From positions 10,152-74,151 of the forward strand of contig JAEWRY010000035.1 of assembly GCA_023459875.1 (NCBI GenBank): 64,000 nt of DNA. The letters run 5' to 3'. Below the pieces are notes generated by a model. The model had not been told where the DNA came from and made no database searches. It saw only the letters and a program-made list of their open reading frames with translations. The translations under genes and the position numbers were made by a program. The stretch is from Bacillota bacterium (lineage in GTDB: Bacteria > Bacillota > Clostridia > Oscillospirales > Oscillospiraceae). Of the stretch, positions 16,471-24,696 are shown in pieces; position 1 is the stretch's first letter; the number at the start of each line of letters is the position of its first letter.

Positions 16471-17619
16471 TTACGAATGAGGCACGAATCTGTCGAAGCG
16501 GAAGGCGTCCAGGGACAGGGTGGAGGCGCTGCCGTCCAGAATCAGCTCGGAGAGCAGCAGGCCTACGACAGGGCTGATGCCGAAGCCGTGTCCCGTGAAA
16601 CCGCACGCCAGAACCAGACCGGGCACCTCCTCCACCCGGCTGATAACCGGCACCTTGTCCGCGCTCTCGTCCATGGAGCCGGACCAGGCGCGCACGATCT
16701 TTGTGTTTTTAAGCCTGGGGAAGTAGCTCAAAATAGCCCGGGCGGCGTTGGGGGCGGTCATGGGCAGGATGTAATTGGAATCGTGGTCGGCGTATTCGCC
16801 CATGTAAAGCTCCAGACCTGTGTGCCCACCGAACACAAAGGAGCCGTGGGGAGTCTGGTGCCCGTAGAAATCCGCCATGGCGGTGCCCAGCATCTGCTCG
16901 AACATGGGCGGTTCGGCCTCGGTCACCAGGGTTTCCAGCAGAACCTTCTGCATGGGCACGTCCAGACCCGCCGTGTGGATGAGCTCCCGGCTGTAATACC
17001 CCGCGGCCACTAAAATGGTCTCCCCGCGGAAAACATCCCCGCACTCGGTGACGACCGCGCTGAGCTTTCCCTTTTCCCGGAGCAGCTCCACCGCCTTCTG
17101 GCAGGTGTAGTACCGGGCGCCGAGCCTCCTCGCCGCCCGGTAAAAGGCCAGGGTGGTGCGCAGGGGATTCGCCCGCCCGTCGGTGGGGCACCAGCTGGCG
17201 CCGATTACCTCCTCGGAGAGATAGGGGTTAATCCCGCGGACCTCGTCTCCGCTGAGCATTTGGATGGCAAGGCCCTGAGAAGCGCCTTTTTCGGTCAGCC
17301 CCCTTAAGATTTTAAGGTGCTCCTCGGTTTTGCCGAGCCGGAGATTGCCCTTTTTGTAATACTCCACGTCCATATCCAGCTCCTGGGAGAGGGTGGGCCA
17401 GAGATGCTCCACGCCGTACATGGCGAGGGGAAGTTCCCGGGAGTCCCGGGCGGACTGCCGCACACCGCCTCCGTTCCGGGAAGAGCCGCCGTTGCCGATT
17501 ACCTCGGAGGCCTCCAGCACGATGACGGAAGCGCCGCGCTTTCTGAGATAAAAAGCCGCCGCGCTGCCCACAACTCCGCTGCCCACGATCACCACCTGGG
17601 CGCTGTCGGTTCTTGTCAT
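16471..17619 (-). CDS. FAD-dependent amine/D-amino acid oxidase-like subunit (DadA/HcnC type)
   Basis: 382 residues. The N-terminal Rossmann motif VVIVGSGVVGSAAAFYL binds FAD, ASEVIGNGGSSRNGGGVRQS is the typical second segment, and the C-terminus has GFTGHGFGISPVVG. The family oxidises secondary amines and amino acids (sarcosine, opines, glycine, D-amino acids). The start at ATG 17619 is set by GGAGGAGGAG directly upstream and overlaps the stop of the BFD-like gene. With the three genes before it this makes a complex of the HcnABC, opine oxidase or proline dehydrogenase type, where this subunit takes electrons from the amine. The substrate is unknown. Confidence 0.85.
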   Translation of the reverse strand: MTRTDSAQVVIVGSGVVGSAAAFYLRKRGASVIVLEASEVIGNGGSSRNGGGVRQSARDSRELPLAMYGVEHLWPTLSQELDMDVEYYKKGNLRLGKTEEHLKILRGLTEKGASQGLAIQMLSGDEVRGINPYLSEEVIGASWCPTDGRANPLRTTLAFYRAARRLGARYYTCQKAVELLREKGKLSAVVTECGDVFRGETILVAAGYYSRELIHTAGLDVPMQKVLLETLVTEAEPPMFEQMLGTAMADFYGHQTPHGSFVFGGHTGLELYMGEYADHDSNYILPMTAPNAARAILSYFPRLKNTKIVRAWSGSMDESADKVPVISRVEEVPGLVLACGFTGHGFGISPVVGLLLSELILDGSASTLSLDAFRFDRFVPHS

Positions 17620-17939
17620 GGCTCCTCCTCCTTTCCGTAAACGGCCATCTCCACGGGCCTCGCGGGCGCCCGGCTGGTGGGCATGGGCAGGTCGGCGGGA
17701 TTCACGCCCAGTTCCCGCGCCACGATGCCCCGCACCAGCTGGGAACAGGTCTGGCCCTGGCACAGGCCCATTCCGTTTCGCAGGTAGCGCTTGATTTCGG
17801 TGAGGGAGCGGAACCCTTCGTGCACTGCCCTGCGGATTTCGCCCTTGGTGACCTCCTCGCAGCGGCAGACGATCATGTCGTCATCGGGCATGGGGAGGAA
17901 GACGCCGATGTCAGAGGATCTGTCGGTAAGCTTATCCAC
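17616..17939 (-). CDS. BFD-like [2Fe-2S]-binding subunit
   Basis: 107 residues. MIVCRCEEVTKGEI and GMGLCQGQTC give the CxC and CxxxxC cysteines of the bacterioferritin-associated ferredoxin fold found in opine oxidase and sarcosine oxidase complexes. GTG 17939 is chosen because AAAGGAGG lies 9 bp upstream; it overlaps the end of the preceding gene by 8 bp. In many relatives this domain is fused to the NAD/FAD subunit, while here it is a separate gene. Confidence 0.82.
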   Translation of the reverse strand: MDKLTDRSSDIGVFLPMPDDDMIVCRCEEVTKGEIRRAVHEGFRSLTEIKRYLRNGMGLCQGQTCSQLVRGIVARELGVNPADLPMPTSRAPARPVEMAVYGKEEEP

Positions 17940-19527
17940 GGACTGCCGCCTCCTTTTGCCGGAAGGCGCGGGCACTTCCGACAAATTCTTTGGGGACCGC
18001 GATGGTGAGCAGGGCGGTATGATCGGCGGGGGGGCTCAGGCGCAGGGAAACCACTTGGGCGGGGCAGACAGGCTCGCCCGCGCGGTCCAGCGCCGTGCCC
18101 TCCTGCCCCGCCTGGGGATAGGGCAGAAATTCATAAGGCATGGTGATCGCCGCGCGAGTCTCGTCGTAACCCTCGTTCACGAGAAAAATCGCCTGCCCCG
18201 AGCACCCGGCCACGCACATGCCGCACCCGGTGCATTTTTTGCTCCCGTCCACAACGGGAATGCTTGTAATCTTCCGGCCCACCCTGATGCAGCCGGACTT
18301 GCAGGATTCCTCGCAGGGGTTGCAAGGGATGTTCTGGGTGCACTCGATCACCGGGTGCCACCCGGCGGCGTCGGCGTGAGCGGACGGGAAGGCTGCAAGC
18401 TCCCCTTCCGCCAGATATCCATGCTTTAAAAGGCTGTCGGAAAGCGGGAATCCCTCGTCGGTAGCCGTGAAGTCGGCGCGGGCGCGGTTTTCTTTGGAGA
18501 ACATACCCTGCCGCAGCTGCGCCAGAGAGGCGCGGCATTCCTCGGCGCGGGAGAGAAATTCTTCGTCGGAGAGGTAGCGCGCCCGGTGCGCCGCGGCGAG
18601 GCCCGCGATGCGCCCGCCGATCATGGCCGAGGAGGCCTCCTCGATGCCCGCCACGTCTCCGGCGGCGTAAAGGCCGGAGATGGTTGTGCGGCCGTACTCG
18701 TCGGTTTTCGGCACCAGACCGCCCGGGGTGTCGAGAATTTCGCAGCCGGACATGCGCAGCACCTGGCTCATTGGGGATAGCCCCACGGCAAGACAGATGG
18801 CATCCGCCTCCATGAATTGTTCGGTGCCCGGAATGGGGCGGAAGGAGGCATCCACCCGGGCGATCACCACGCCAGTGACGCTCTCGTCCCCTTCCGCCTT
18901 GAGAACAGTATGGGATAGGAGAAAGGGCACGCCCTGACGGGCCAACTTGGCGGCGTGCACCCCGTAGCCGCCCACCCGGGACGCCGCGTCAATGACCGCG
19001 GCCAACTCGCAGCCGGCCTGGAGGAGCTGATACCCCACCACCAGACCCACGTTGCCAGAGCCGACCATCAAAATCCGCCGTCCGGGCTGCACGCCGTGAA
19101 GATTCATCATGGTCTGGGCGGCCCCCGCGCCGATTACCCCGGGCTTGGTCCACCCGTTGAACATAATCATGTTTTCGGCCGCGCCCGTGGAGACCACGAT
19201 CTGGTCTCCGCCCAGCTGCTCGATGTGGTCGGAAAACCGCACGGAGACCTGCTTTTCCGGGTAAATACCCATGACTGTCGCGCCCAGGCGGACACTCACG
19301 CCGGCAGCCTCGGCTTCCTGAAGCAGCATCTCGCCGATCCGGAAGCCGCGGATTTTCGCCTTGTGCTCCCGGGAGCCGAAAAACTTGTGGATCTGCTTGA
19401 AAAGCTGCCCGCCCGGGCGCGCGTTTTCATCGAACACCACGGTTTCCATGCCCAACCTAGCGGCCTCGATGGCGGCGGAGAGGCCCGCGGGCCCGGCCCC
19501 AATGACGATGAGTTCATGACGTTTCAT
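17932..19527 (-). CDS. NAD(P)/FAD-dependent oxidoreductase with ferredoxin-like insert (HcnB/opine oxidase A type)
   Basis: 531 residues. The opening ELIVIGAGPAGLSAAIEAA is the FAD site, ILMVGSGNVGLVVGYQLL the second dinucleotide site (NAD(P)), and TISGLYAAGDVAGIEEASSA the C-terminal FAD contact. Around residues 400-445 lies a cysteine cluster (CTQNIPCNPCEESC, then CTGCGMCVAGC) that looks like 4Fe-4S ferredoxin ligands, longer than the plain HcnB layout. The protein would pass electrons from the DadA-like subunit to an acceptor. It overlaps the 2Fe-2S gene upstream by 4 bp. The iron-sulfur region suits an anaerobe using ferredoxin, not oxygen. Confidence 0.85.
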   Translation of the reverse strand: MKRHELIVIGAGPAGLSAAIEAARLGMETVVFDENARPGGQLFKQIHKFFGSREHKAKIRGFRIGEMLLQEAEAAGVSVRLGATVMGIYPEKQVSVRFSDHIEQLGGDQIVVSTGAAENMIMFNGWTKPGVIGAGAAQTMMNLHGVQPGRRILMVGSGNVGLVVGYQLLQAGCELAAVIDAASRVGGYGVHAAKLARQGVPFLLSHTVLKAEGDESVTGVVIARVDASFRPIPGTEQFMEADAICLAVGLSPMSQVLRMSGCEILDTPGGLVPKTDEYGRTTISGLYAAGDVAGIEEASSAMIGGRIAGLAAAHRARYLSDEEFLSRAEECRASLAQLRQGMFSKENRARADFTATDEGFPLSDSLLKHGYLAEGELAAFPSAHADAAGWHPVIECTQNIPCNPCEESCKSGCIRVGRKITSIPVVDGSKKCTGCGMCVAGCSGQAIFLVNEGYDETRAAITMPYEFLPYPQAGQEGTALDRAGEPVCPAQVVSLRLSPPADHTALLTIAVPKEFVGSARAFRQKEAAVRG

Positions 19528-19841
19528 GGCGAGTCCTCCTTGGCGGCGACGCCGTACTGGGTCTGTACGTTCATCCCCGCCCTGAGCGGGGTGACGCAGG
19601 TGCGGATATTGGGCACGCCGTCCACCACCATGACGCAGTCGGTACAGCGGCCGATGGCGCAGAAAACGCCCCTGGCCTCACCGTTTTTGCGTGTGTGCCG
19701 GTGCACCATGACCCCGGCGGCCCGAAGCGCTGCCGCGATAGGCTCGCCCTCCCGCCCGGTCATGGGTTTGCCGTCCAGCGTGAACGTCACGGGGCTTCCC
19801 TTTTCGAAAGACCCCAGAATCGGATGTTCTGCGATACGCAA
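19524..19841 (-). CDS. [2Fe-2S] ferredoxin-like subunit (HcnA type)
   Basis: 105 residues. GVFCAIGRCTDCVMVVDG and NIRTCVTP contain the four Cys of the small 2Fe-2S subunit that starts HcnABC and opine oxidase operons. The start is TTG 19841, with AGGAGGG 8 bp upstream; no ATG is available nearby. It is first in a four-gene overlapping operon (19841 to 16471). A strong minus-strand terminator lies only about 20 bp before its ribosome site (19870-19914), so expression may depend on read-through. Confidence 0.85.
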   Translation of the reverse strand: MRIAEHPILGSFEKGSPVTFTLDGKPMTGREGEPIAAALRAAGVMVHRHTRKNGEARGVFCAIGRCTDCVMVVDGVPNIRTCVTPLRAGMNVQTQYGVAAKEDSP

Positions 19842-19869
19842 CGGTTGTTCCCTCCTGTCCCTTGCAAAA

Positions 19870-19914
19870 TAAAAAAACGGAGTTTAAACGGGATGCTCCC
19901 GCTTCAACTCCGTT
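19870..19914 (-). terminator. Intrinsic terminator between the HTH regulator and the amine oxidase operon
   Basis: On the minus strand AACGGAGTT and its complement enclose a second stem (TCCCG with CGGGA), followed by TTTTTTT. It lies 100 bp after the regulator stop and 20 bp before the ribosome site of the next operon, so it could be the end of the regulator gene or a leader attenuator. Confidence 0.8.
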
Positions 19915-20013
19915 GCCTGTTTATAGGATAAAGCATTCTTCTCTGAACCGCAATATGCGAAATCCATAATCTTAAATGCCAATAAACTGCCAATATCCTG
20001 ATAATTTGTCAAG

Positions 20014-21489
20014 TCACAAAACGATATCCGCCAATATTCTGTCAATTTGCCGCCTGCACCACTCCTCGGTTTTACTCACGGGCGGAATGTGCTCCCAGAC
20101 CGAATCGGCATACTGATAAAACCCGTTCACGATGGAGAGATCTTCGCTGTACATGCGCCGGGAGTATTTTTCCGCGTCCCAGGCGGCGGAAAGGCTGTCG
20201 TCCTGGACGATGATGTTGAAGGGAGGCGGCGGGTCCATCTTGAGCTGGGAGAAGGGAAAGAGCACGAGGGAATAGTTCTCTGCGCGGATGTTTTCCCTCA
20301 GGTGCTCCAGCTGGCGCAGGAACTGCCGCCTATAGATTCTAATGTTCCGGCCCGTAATGGCGGAAAGGTCGTGCTCCACGAGACTCTCCTGCTCCGCCGC
20401 TGCTTCCACCGCATCCAGGTCGTAGATCTGGCGGCTCTGGCAGCGGCCCCGGGTAGAGGTGCTCTTCCGGTTGGCCTCAAGGCACAGCTCCAGCAGCTCC
20501 CCCGTCACGCCGTTATCGGCGAGGATTTCCCCAAGCAGCTCGGCGGTCATGTTCCGGAAGGTAGGGATGCGGTTCATCATATAGAGAAGTCTGGAGCTTT
20601 TCATGTGGGAGTCGATGATATCCAGCAGGGAATGGATCTGCCCCACGGGCATCGTGTGGATCATGAGCTGGCTGCCCGCGAGAATGGTATCGGCCAGCGC
20701 GTCGTAGAGCCGCACGTTTTCGCTCTCCCTGTAAAAGGAGTTGACCACCAGCTCGGGCTTGGCGGGGGTGCTTACCACGGTGAGGGCCATTTTGCCCTCC
20801 GCCAGAAACATGTTGTGGCGCAAGGGGGAGGGCTGGGGATCCCGGTAAAAGTAGGCCGTGACGTTTTCTGACAGGTAGAGGGGCAGAAAGCGAAACATGT
20901 AGAACCAGGGCCGGTAGAGGCCGGTGATCTGGTCGATAATGCGCATCCGGTGGCCGCAGCGCAGGGCCTCCACCACCGCCGCCACCGTTTCCTCCACCAG
21001 GCTCAGGTCTACGCTGGACCAGTCCACGGCGCCGAAATCGGTCACGGTGACGGTCTGCCCCGGTTCCATGTCCCGCAGAAGGCGGAAGAACCGCTTCTGC
21101 TCCTGGAACATGTTGCGCATCCCCAGCGAGGCGTCCACCTGCACGGAGAAGATGCCGGAAAGGTCACGCTTGTCCACAAGTGCGCCGCTGGGCGGCGTCT
21201 GGGGCACGGTAAGCCAGAGACAGAGGGCATTTCGCAGCTGTGAGCCATCGGACGCGTTCAGACCGGGATACTGCTTTTCCAGCAAGTCCCGCAGGATGTG
21301 CCCCTCCTGTTCCCCGGGACAGGAGAGGAAATAGGCAGCCATTTCGTTTAAATAGCGGGACCGGTACTTGAGCGTTCTGACCCCGTTCCTCCATTTGCTC
21401 ATGGTGGAATAGTCCACGCCCAGATAATCCGCCAGGTCCTTCCCGGACAGATTGAGGGCGTCCATAATCCACTTCAGCTTTTCTCCCAT
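20014..21489 (-). CDS. XRE-type HTH regulator with large unknown C-terminal domain
   Basis: 491 residues. Residues about 5-45 (LNLSGKDLADYLGVDYSTMS) form a Cro/CI-type helix-turn-helix. The remaining 440 residues are not a domain I know; they look soluble and alpha/beta, with MRIIDQITGLYRPWFYMFRF in the middle, and may sense a ligand. GAGGAGGAG precedes ATG 21489. The gene sits between the minus-strand amine oxidase operon and the plus-strand cyclodeaminase/amidohydrolase/ABC operon, so it is the natural candidate to control both. ATTGGCA/TGCCAAT heptamers occur on both sides of it. Confidence 0.72.
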   Translation of the reverse strand: MGEKLKWIMDALNLSGKDLADYLGVDYSTMSKWRNGVRTLKYRSRYLNEMAAYFLSCPGEQEGHILRDLLEKQYPGLNASDGSQLRNALCLWLTVPQTPPSGALVDKRDLSGIFSVQVDASLGMRNMFQEQKRFFRLLRDMEPGQTVTVTDFGAVDWSSVDLSLVEETVAAVVEALRCGHRMRIIDQITGLYRPWFYMFRFLPLYLSENVTAYFYRDPQPSPLRHNMFLAEGKMALTVVSTPAKPELVVNSFYRESENVRLYDALADTILAGSQLMIHTMPVGQIHSLLDIIDSHMKSSRLLYMMNRIPTFRNMTAELLGEILADNGVTGELLELCLEANRKSTSTRGRCQSRQIYDLDAVEAAAEQESLVEHDLSAITGRNIRIYRRQFLRQLEHLRENIRAENYSLVLFPFSQLKMDPPPPFNIIVQDDSLSAAWDAEKYSRRMYSEDLSIVNGFYQYADSVWEHIPPVSKTEEWCRRQIDRILADIVL

Positions 21490-21665
21490 GACGTTTCTCC
21501 TCCTCGCCCCGGTCTGACCGGGTTTTGCGCGTCGCTGGGTTTAATCCTACACCGGCGGACAAAAAATGTCAATATTGCGTCCAGAAATTGAATAATTGGT
21601 TTGCAACCGTGATATTGCACATGAATTGGCACATAATGGACAGTCAACTTCTTGCCAATTACAGC

Positions 21666-21694
21666 TAGACAAAGAAATGCCGACCCGATAGAAT
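21666..21694 (+). promoter_or_regulatory. Promoter of the cyclodeaminase/amidohydrolase/ABC operon
   Basis: TAGACA (21666-21671) and TAGAAT (21689-21694) are 17 bp apart. TTGCCAAT at 21652-21659 lies just upstream and ATTGGCA at 21625-21631 forms an inverted partner; these may be operator half-sites. Confidence 0.55.
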
Positions 21695-21719
21695 AGAGAC
21701 AATTAAACAAACACCCGAC

Positions 21720-21757
21720 AAAGACGTTGTATTTATTTACAGCGTCTTTATTTTTTT
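21720..21757 (+). terminator. Leader terminator upstream of the cyclodeaminase-like gene
   Basis: AAAGACGTTGTA (21720-21731) pairs with TACAGCGTCTTT (21738-21749) over 12 bp with one G-T pair, then seven T. The nearest upstream gene is on the other strand, so this terminator can only act inside the leader of the operon that starts at 21775. Confidence 0.82.
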
Positions 21758-21774
21758 AGAGGGAAGGATCGGAA

Positions 21775-22917
21775 ATGAGCGGCACGAAAATTGATTTTCT
21801 CTACCTGAGCGAGCAGGACATGATGAGGGCCGGCGTGATGGATATGAAGGGCTGCATCGAGGCAATCGAGGAAATGTTCCGGCTCATGAAGCTGGGCGAC
21901 TACCGCATGGGCGGCGCCAACGGAAATTCCCACGGGGTGATGATGTCCTTTCCAGAAAAGCCCCTCTTTCCCAATATGCCCGCAGACGGACCGGACCGGC
22001 GCTTCATGGCCATGCCCGCCTACTTGGGCGGTAAGTTCGACATGGCGGGCATGAAGTGGTACGGCTCCAACGTAGCCAATAAGGAGAAGGGGCTGCCCCG
22101 CTCCATCCTGATGCTGATTTTAAGCGATAAGGACACAGGCGCCCCCCTGGCCTTCATGTCCGCGAACATCTTGAGCGCCTACCGCACCGGGGCGGTGCCC
22201 GGCGTGGGCTTTAAGTACTTTGCCCGCCAGGATGCGGAAACCGTGGGCGTCATCGGCCCCGGGGTCATGAGCAAAACCGCGTTCGACGCCGTCATGGCCG
22301 TCCGGCCCGGCATCAAAACGGTTAAAATCAAGGGCAGCAGCATGGCTTCCAAGTCCGCCGTCAGCTTCGAGCGGTTTCTTCGGGAAAAATACCCGACCAT
22401 CGAGCACATCTCCATCGTCGCCACCGAGGAGGAGGCTGTGCGGGAGAGCGACATTGTGAGTATCGCCACCTCCAGCCCCACGGGCGACCCCTCCGATTAT
22501 CCCTATGTGAAGGAGGAGTGGATCAAGCCCGGCGCCATGTTCAGCTGTCCGGCGGCCGCCCGGTTCGACGACGATTTCATCATTCACCGTGCCAGAAACA
22601 TCACCGATAACATCATGCTCTACGAGGCGTGGTTCGAGGAGATGGGCTATCCGGCCTACAATACCATCCCCATTCCCGGCGTGCACTGTATGGACCTCAT
22701 TTCCGAGGGCGCTATGACCCGGGAGAGAATCGACGATTTGGGGGACATCCTCGTGGGAAAGCTTCCCGTGCACCGGGAGAAGGACGAGATCATCATCTAT
22801 TCGGTGGGCGGAATGCCGGTGGAGGACGTGGCCTGGGGTACCGTGGTTTACCGCAGCGCGCTGGAAAAGGGCATCGGCGTGAGGCTCAATCTGTGGGACG
22901 TACCGGCGCTGCGCTGA
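21775..22917 (+). CDS. Ornithine cyclodeaminase/mu-crystallin family protein
   Basis: 380 residues. The N-terminal part has MKWYGSNVANKEKGLPRSIL, the substrate segment of the family, then LSAYRTGAVPGVG, and the Rossmann motif VGVIGPGVMSKTAF near residue 155. Family members are NAD(P)-dependent deaminases or imine reductases for ornithine, lysine, alanine and opine-like substrates. From memory, close relatives have been labelled tyramine oxidase subunit B; I could not check this. GAGGGAAGG precedes ATG 21775. It heads an operon with an amidohydrolase and an ABC importer and lies divergently from the HcnABC-like operon, which suggests work on an imported amine or N-substituted amino acid. Confidence 0.82.
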   Translation: MSGTKIDFLYLSEQDMMRAGVMDMKGCIEAIEEMFRLMKLGDYRMGGANGNSHGVMMSFPEKPLFPNMPADGPDRRFMAMPAYLGGKFDMAGMKWYGSNVANKEKGLPRSILMLILSDKDTGAPLAFMSANILSAYRTGAVPGVGFKYFARQDAETVGVIGPGVMSKTAFDAVMAVRPGIKTVKIKGSSMASKSAVSFERFLREKYPTIEHISIVATEEEAVRESDIVSIATSSPTGDPSDYPYVKEEWIKPGAMFSCPAAARFDDDFIIHRARNITDNIMLYEAWFEEMGYPAYNTIPIPGVHCMDLISEGAMTRERIDDLGDILVGKLPVHREKDEIIIYSVGGMPVEDVAWGTVVYRSALEKGIGVRLNLWDVPALR

Positions 22918-22945
22918 ACAATATAATTGAAAGGGGGCGGGCAAA

Positions 22946-24601
22946 ATGAAAAAAACCTGGACACCTTACGCGGACCTGGTCATTAAAAACGCGAAAATCT
23001 ACACCGTGGATCTCACGGTGGCGGACGTGCAGGCGGGGAACTTTGATTTTACCGTCTATGAGAAGGGCTTTGTGGCGGCTAAGGACGGAAAAACCATCGG
23101 TGTGGGCGAGGGAAGCGGCGTTTCCTTTACGGGGCCCGAGACCAGAGTGGTGGACGCCACGGGAAAGGTCGTCATTCCCGGTCTCATCGACAGCCACATG
23201 CACGCCATGTACAGCGGGGTTGAGATGCTGGGCGTGAGCTACGAGGGAATTTCCACCCTCGGACAGTTTCAGGAGCGGCTCCGGCAGCGCGCCGACGCCA
23301 CGCCCAAAGGCCAGTGGATCAAGGGCGCGGGCTGGAACGAGATGGTCTGGGATAAAAAGGAGATGCCCACCCGCCGGGATCTGGACGCGGTGACGGCTCA
23401 CCATCCCGTTTACGCCATCCGCCTGTGCCACCACGTCTACGTGGCGAACTCCATGGCATTGGAGCTGGCGAAGATTACCCGGGACACCCCCGACCCCGAG
23501 GGCGGCAGGATCGGGCATTTTGAGAATGGTGAGCCCAACGGGCTGCTCTTTGAAAACGCGGCCATGAACCTCATCGAAAACGCGGTTCCGCCCCTCACCG
23601 AGGAGCAGCTTATCGAGGCCATCGAGAGCATGGGTAAGGTGATGAACGGCTTCGGCCTTACCTCCTGCATCGACGCCAACATGACCCTGGAGCAGATGCG
23701 CGCCTACCTGCAGGCCAGCAAACAGGGAAGGCTCACCTACCGGGAGAACATGATGTTCTATCTGGAGAAGGCCTGGGGCGACATGCCCTATCAGCTGGAA
23801 CGCATCAGACAGATGATCGCCGTGACCGGCTTCGGGGACGACATGGTGAAACTCAACGGCATCAAGGTGACCCTGGACGGCATCCCCGCCACCGGAACCG
23901 CCGCCATGCGGGAAAATTACGACCACATCCCCGATACCAGGGGCGACACCCTGTATACGCCCGAACAGATGACCGAAATGGGCAGGCTCGCGGGAACATA
24001 CAACTGGCAGATCGGCCTGCACTGCTGCGGCGACCGGTCGGCGGACGTGGCCATGGACACCTTCGAGGCGGCCTACGAGGCCGCCGGCAACCGCGACGCC
24101 AGACATTACATCATCCACATGGCGATCACCCAGCCCGACCAGGTGGGCAGGCTGAAGGCCCTCAACGTGCCCATCACCGTCCAGCCAACCATTAATTTAC
24201 AGATGGGCGAGCAGGGACTCATCGGCGAGCGCCTCTCCTCCCGCTACATGATGTTCAAAACCGCCTTCGACGCGGGAATCATCGTGGGCGGCAGCACCGA
24301 CTGCCCGGTGGTGTCCTGCAACCCGTTTGAAGGAATGTACGGGGCCATCACCCGGAATACCGCCTGCGGATTTGTGCACCTGCCCCAGGAGGCCCTCACC
24401 GCCCGCCAGACCCTCATCATGTGGACGAAGAACTCCGCCTATTTCTCTCATGACGACGACAAGATGGGCTCCATCGAGGTTGGCAACCTGGCGGACTACG
24501 CCGTCATCGACACGCCCATTCTGGAGGCGTCGCCGGAGGAAATCAGGGCGACCAAGGTGTTCATGACCGTTCTGGGCGGAAAGATCGTTCACGAGGCATA
24601 G
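22946..24601 (+). CDS. Metal-dependent amidohydrolase (YtcJ-like)
   Basis: 551 residues of the amidohydrolase_3 group. ADLVIKNAKIYTVD opens the beta-sandwich, VIPGLIDSHMHAMYSG gives the HxH metal ligands, GLHCCGDRSADVAMD and YIIHMAIT give the later His ligands, and GGSTDCPVVSCNPFEGMYGA the distal Asp region. Relatives hydrolyse N-formyl or other amide and imide bonds. AAAGGGGGCGGG stands before ATG 22946, 28 bp after the cyclodeaminase-like gene. It would free the amine or amino acid from an imported N-acyl compound; that order of events is inference. Confidence 0.87.
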   Translation: MKKTWTPYADLVIKNAKIYTVDLTVADVQAGNFDFTVYEKGFVAAKDGKTIGVGEGSGVSFTGPETRVVDATGKVVIPGLIDSHMHAMYSGVEMLGVSYEGISTLGQFQERLRQRADATPKGQWIKGAGWNEMVWDKKEMPTRRDLDAVTAHHPVYAIRLCHHVYVANSMALELAKITRDTPDPEGGRIGHFENGEPNGLLFENAAMNLIENAVPPLTEEQLIEAIESMGKVMNGFGLTSCIDANMTLEQMRAYLQASKQGRLTYRENMMFYLEKAWGDMPYQLERIRQMIAVTGFGDDMVKLNGIKVTLDGIPATGTAAMRENYDHIPDTRGDTLYTPEQMTEMGRLAGTYNWQIGLHCCGDRSADVAMDTFEAAYEAAGNRDARHYIIHMAITQPDQVGRLKALNVPITVQPTINLQMGEQGLIGERLSSRYMMFKTAFDAGIIVGGSTDCPVVSCNPFEGMYGAITRNTACGFVHLPQEALTARQTLIMWTKNSAYFSHDDDKMGSIEVGNLADYAVIDTPILEASPEEIRATKVFMTVLGGKIVHEA

Positions 24602-24628
24602 CCGCCCGTAAAATACACGAACGAAATA

Positions 24629-24667
24629 CAAAGGGGTATCACATGATTCGGATTGTGATGCCCCTTT
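24629..24667 (+). terminator. Intrinsic terminator between amidohydrolase and ABC genes
   Basis: GGGGTATCACA pairs with TGTGATGCCCC (11 bp, one G-T) and a T5 tract follows. It would separate the two enzyme genes from the transporter genes, or reduce transporter expression through partial read-through. Confidence 0.82.
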
Positions 24668-24696
24668 TTCCATTCTTGGTTGGGGAGGCAGAAAGC

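Noticed and set aside
19977..19993. A sigma-54-like promoter on the minus strand (TTGGCA and GC, 10 bp between GG and GC)
   Set aside because: Only part of the consensus fits, and no sigma-54 activator gene with an AAA+ domain is nearby; the words may be regulator half-sites.
22886..24118. A 410-codon minus-strand frame over the amidohydrolase gene
   Set aside because: Mirror frame of a well-supported gene; no domain motif and no ribosome site.
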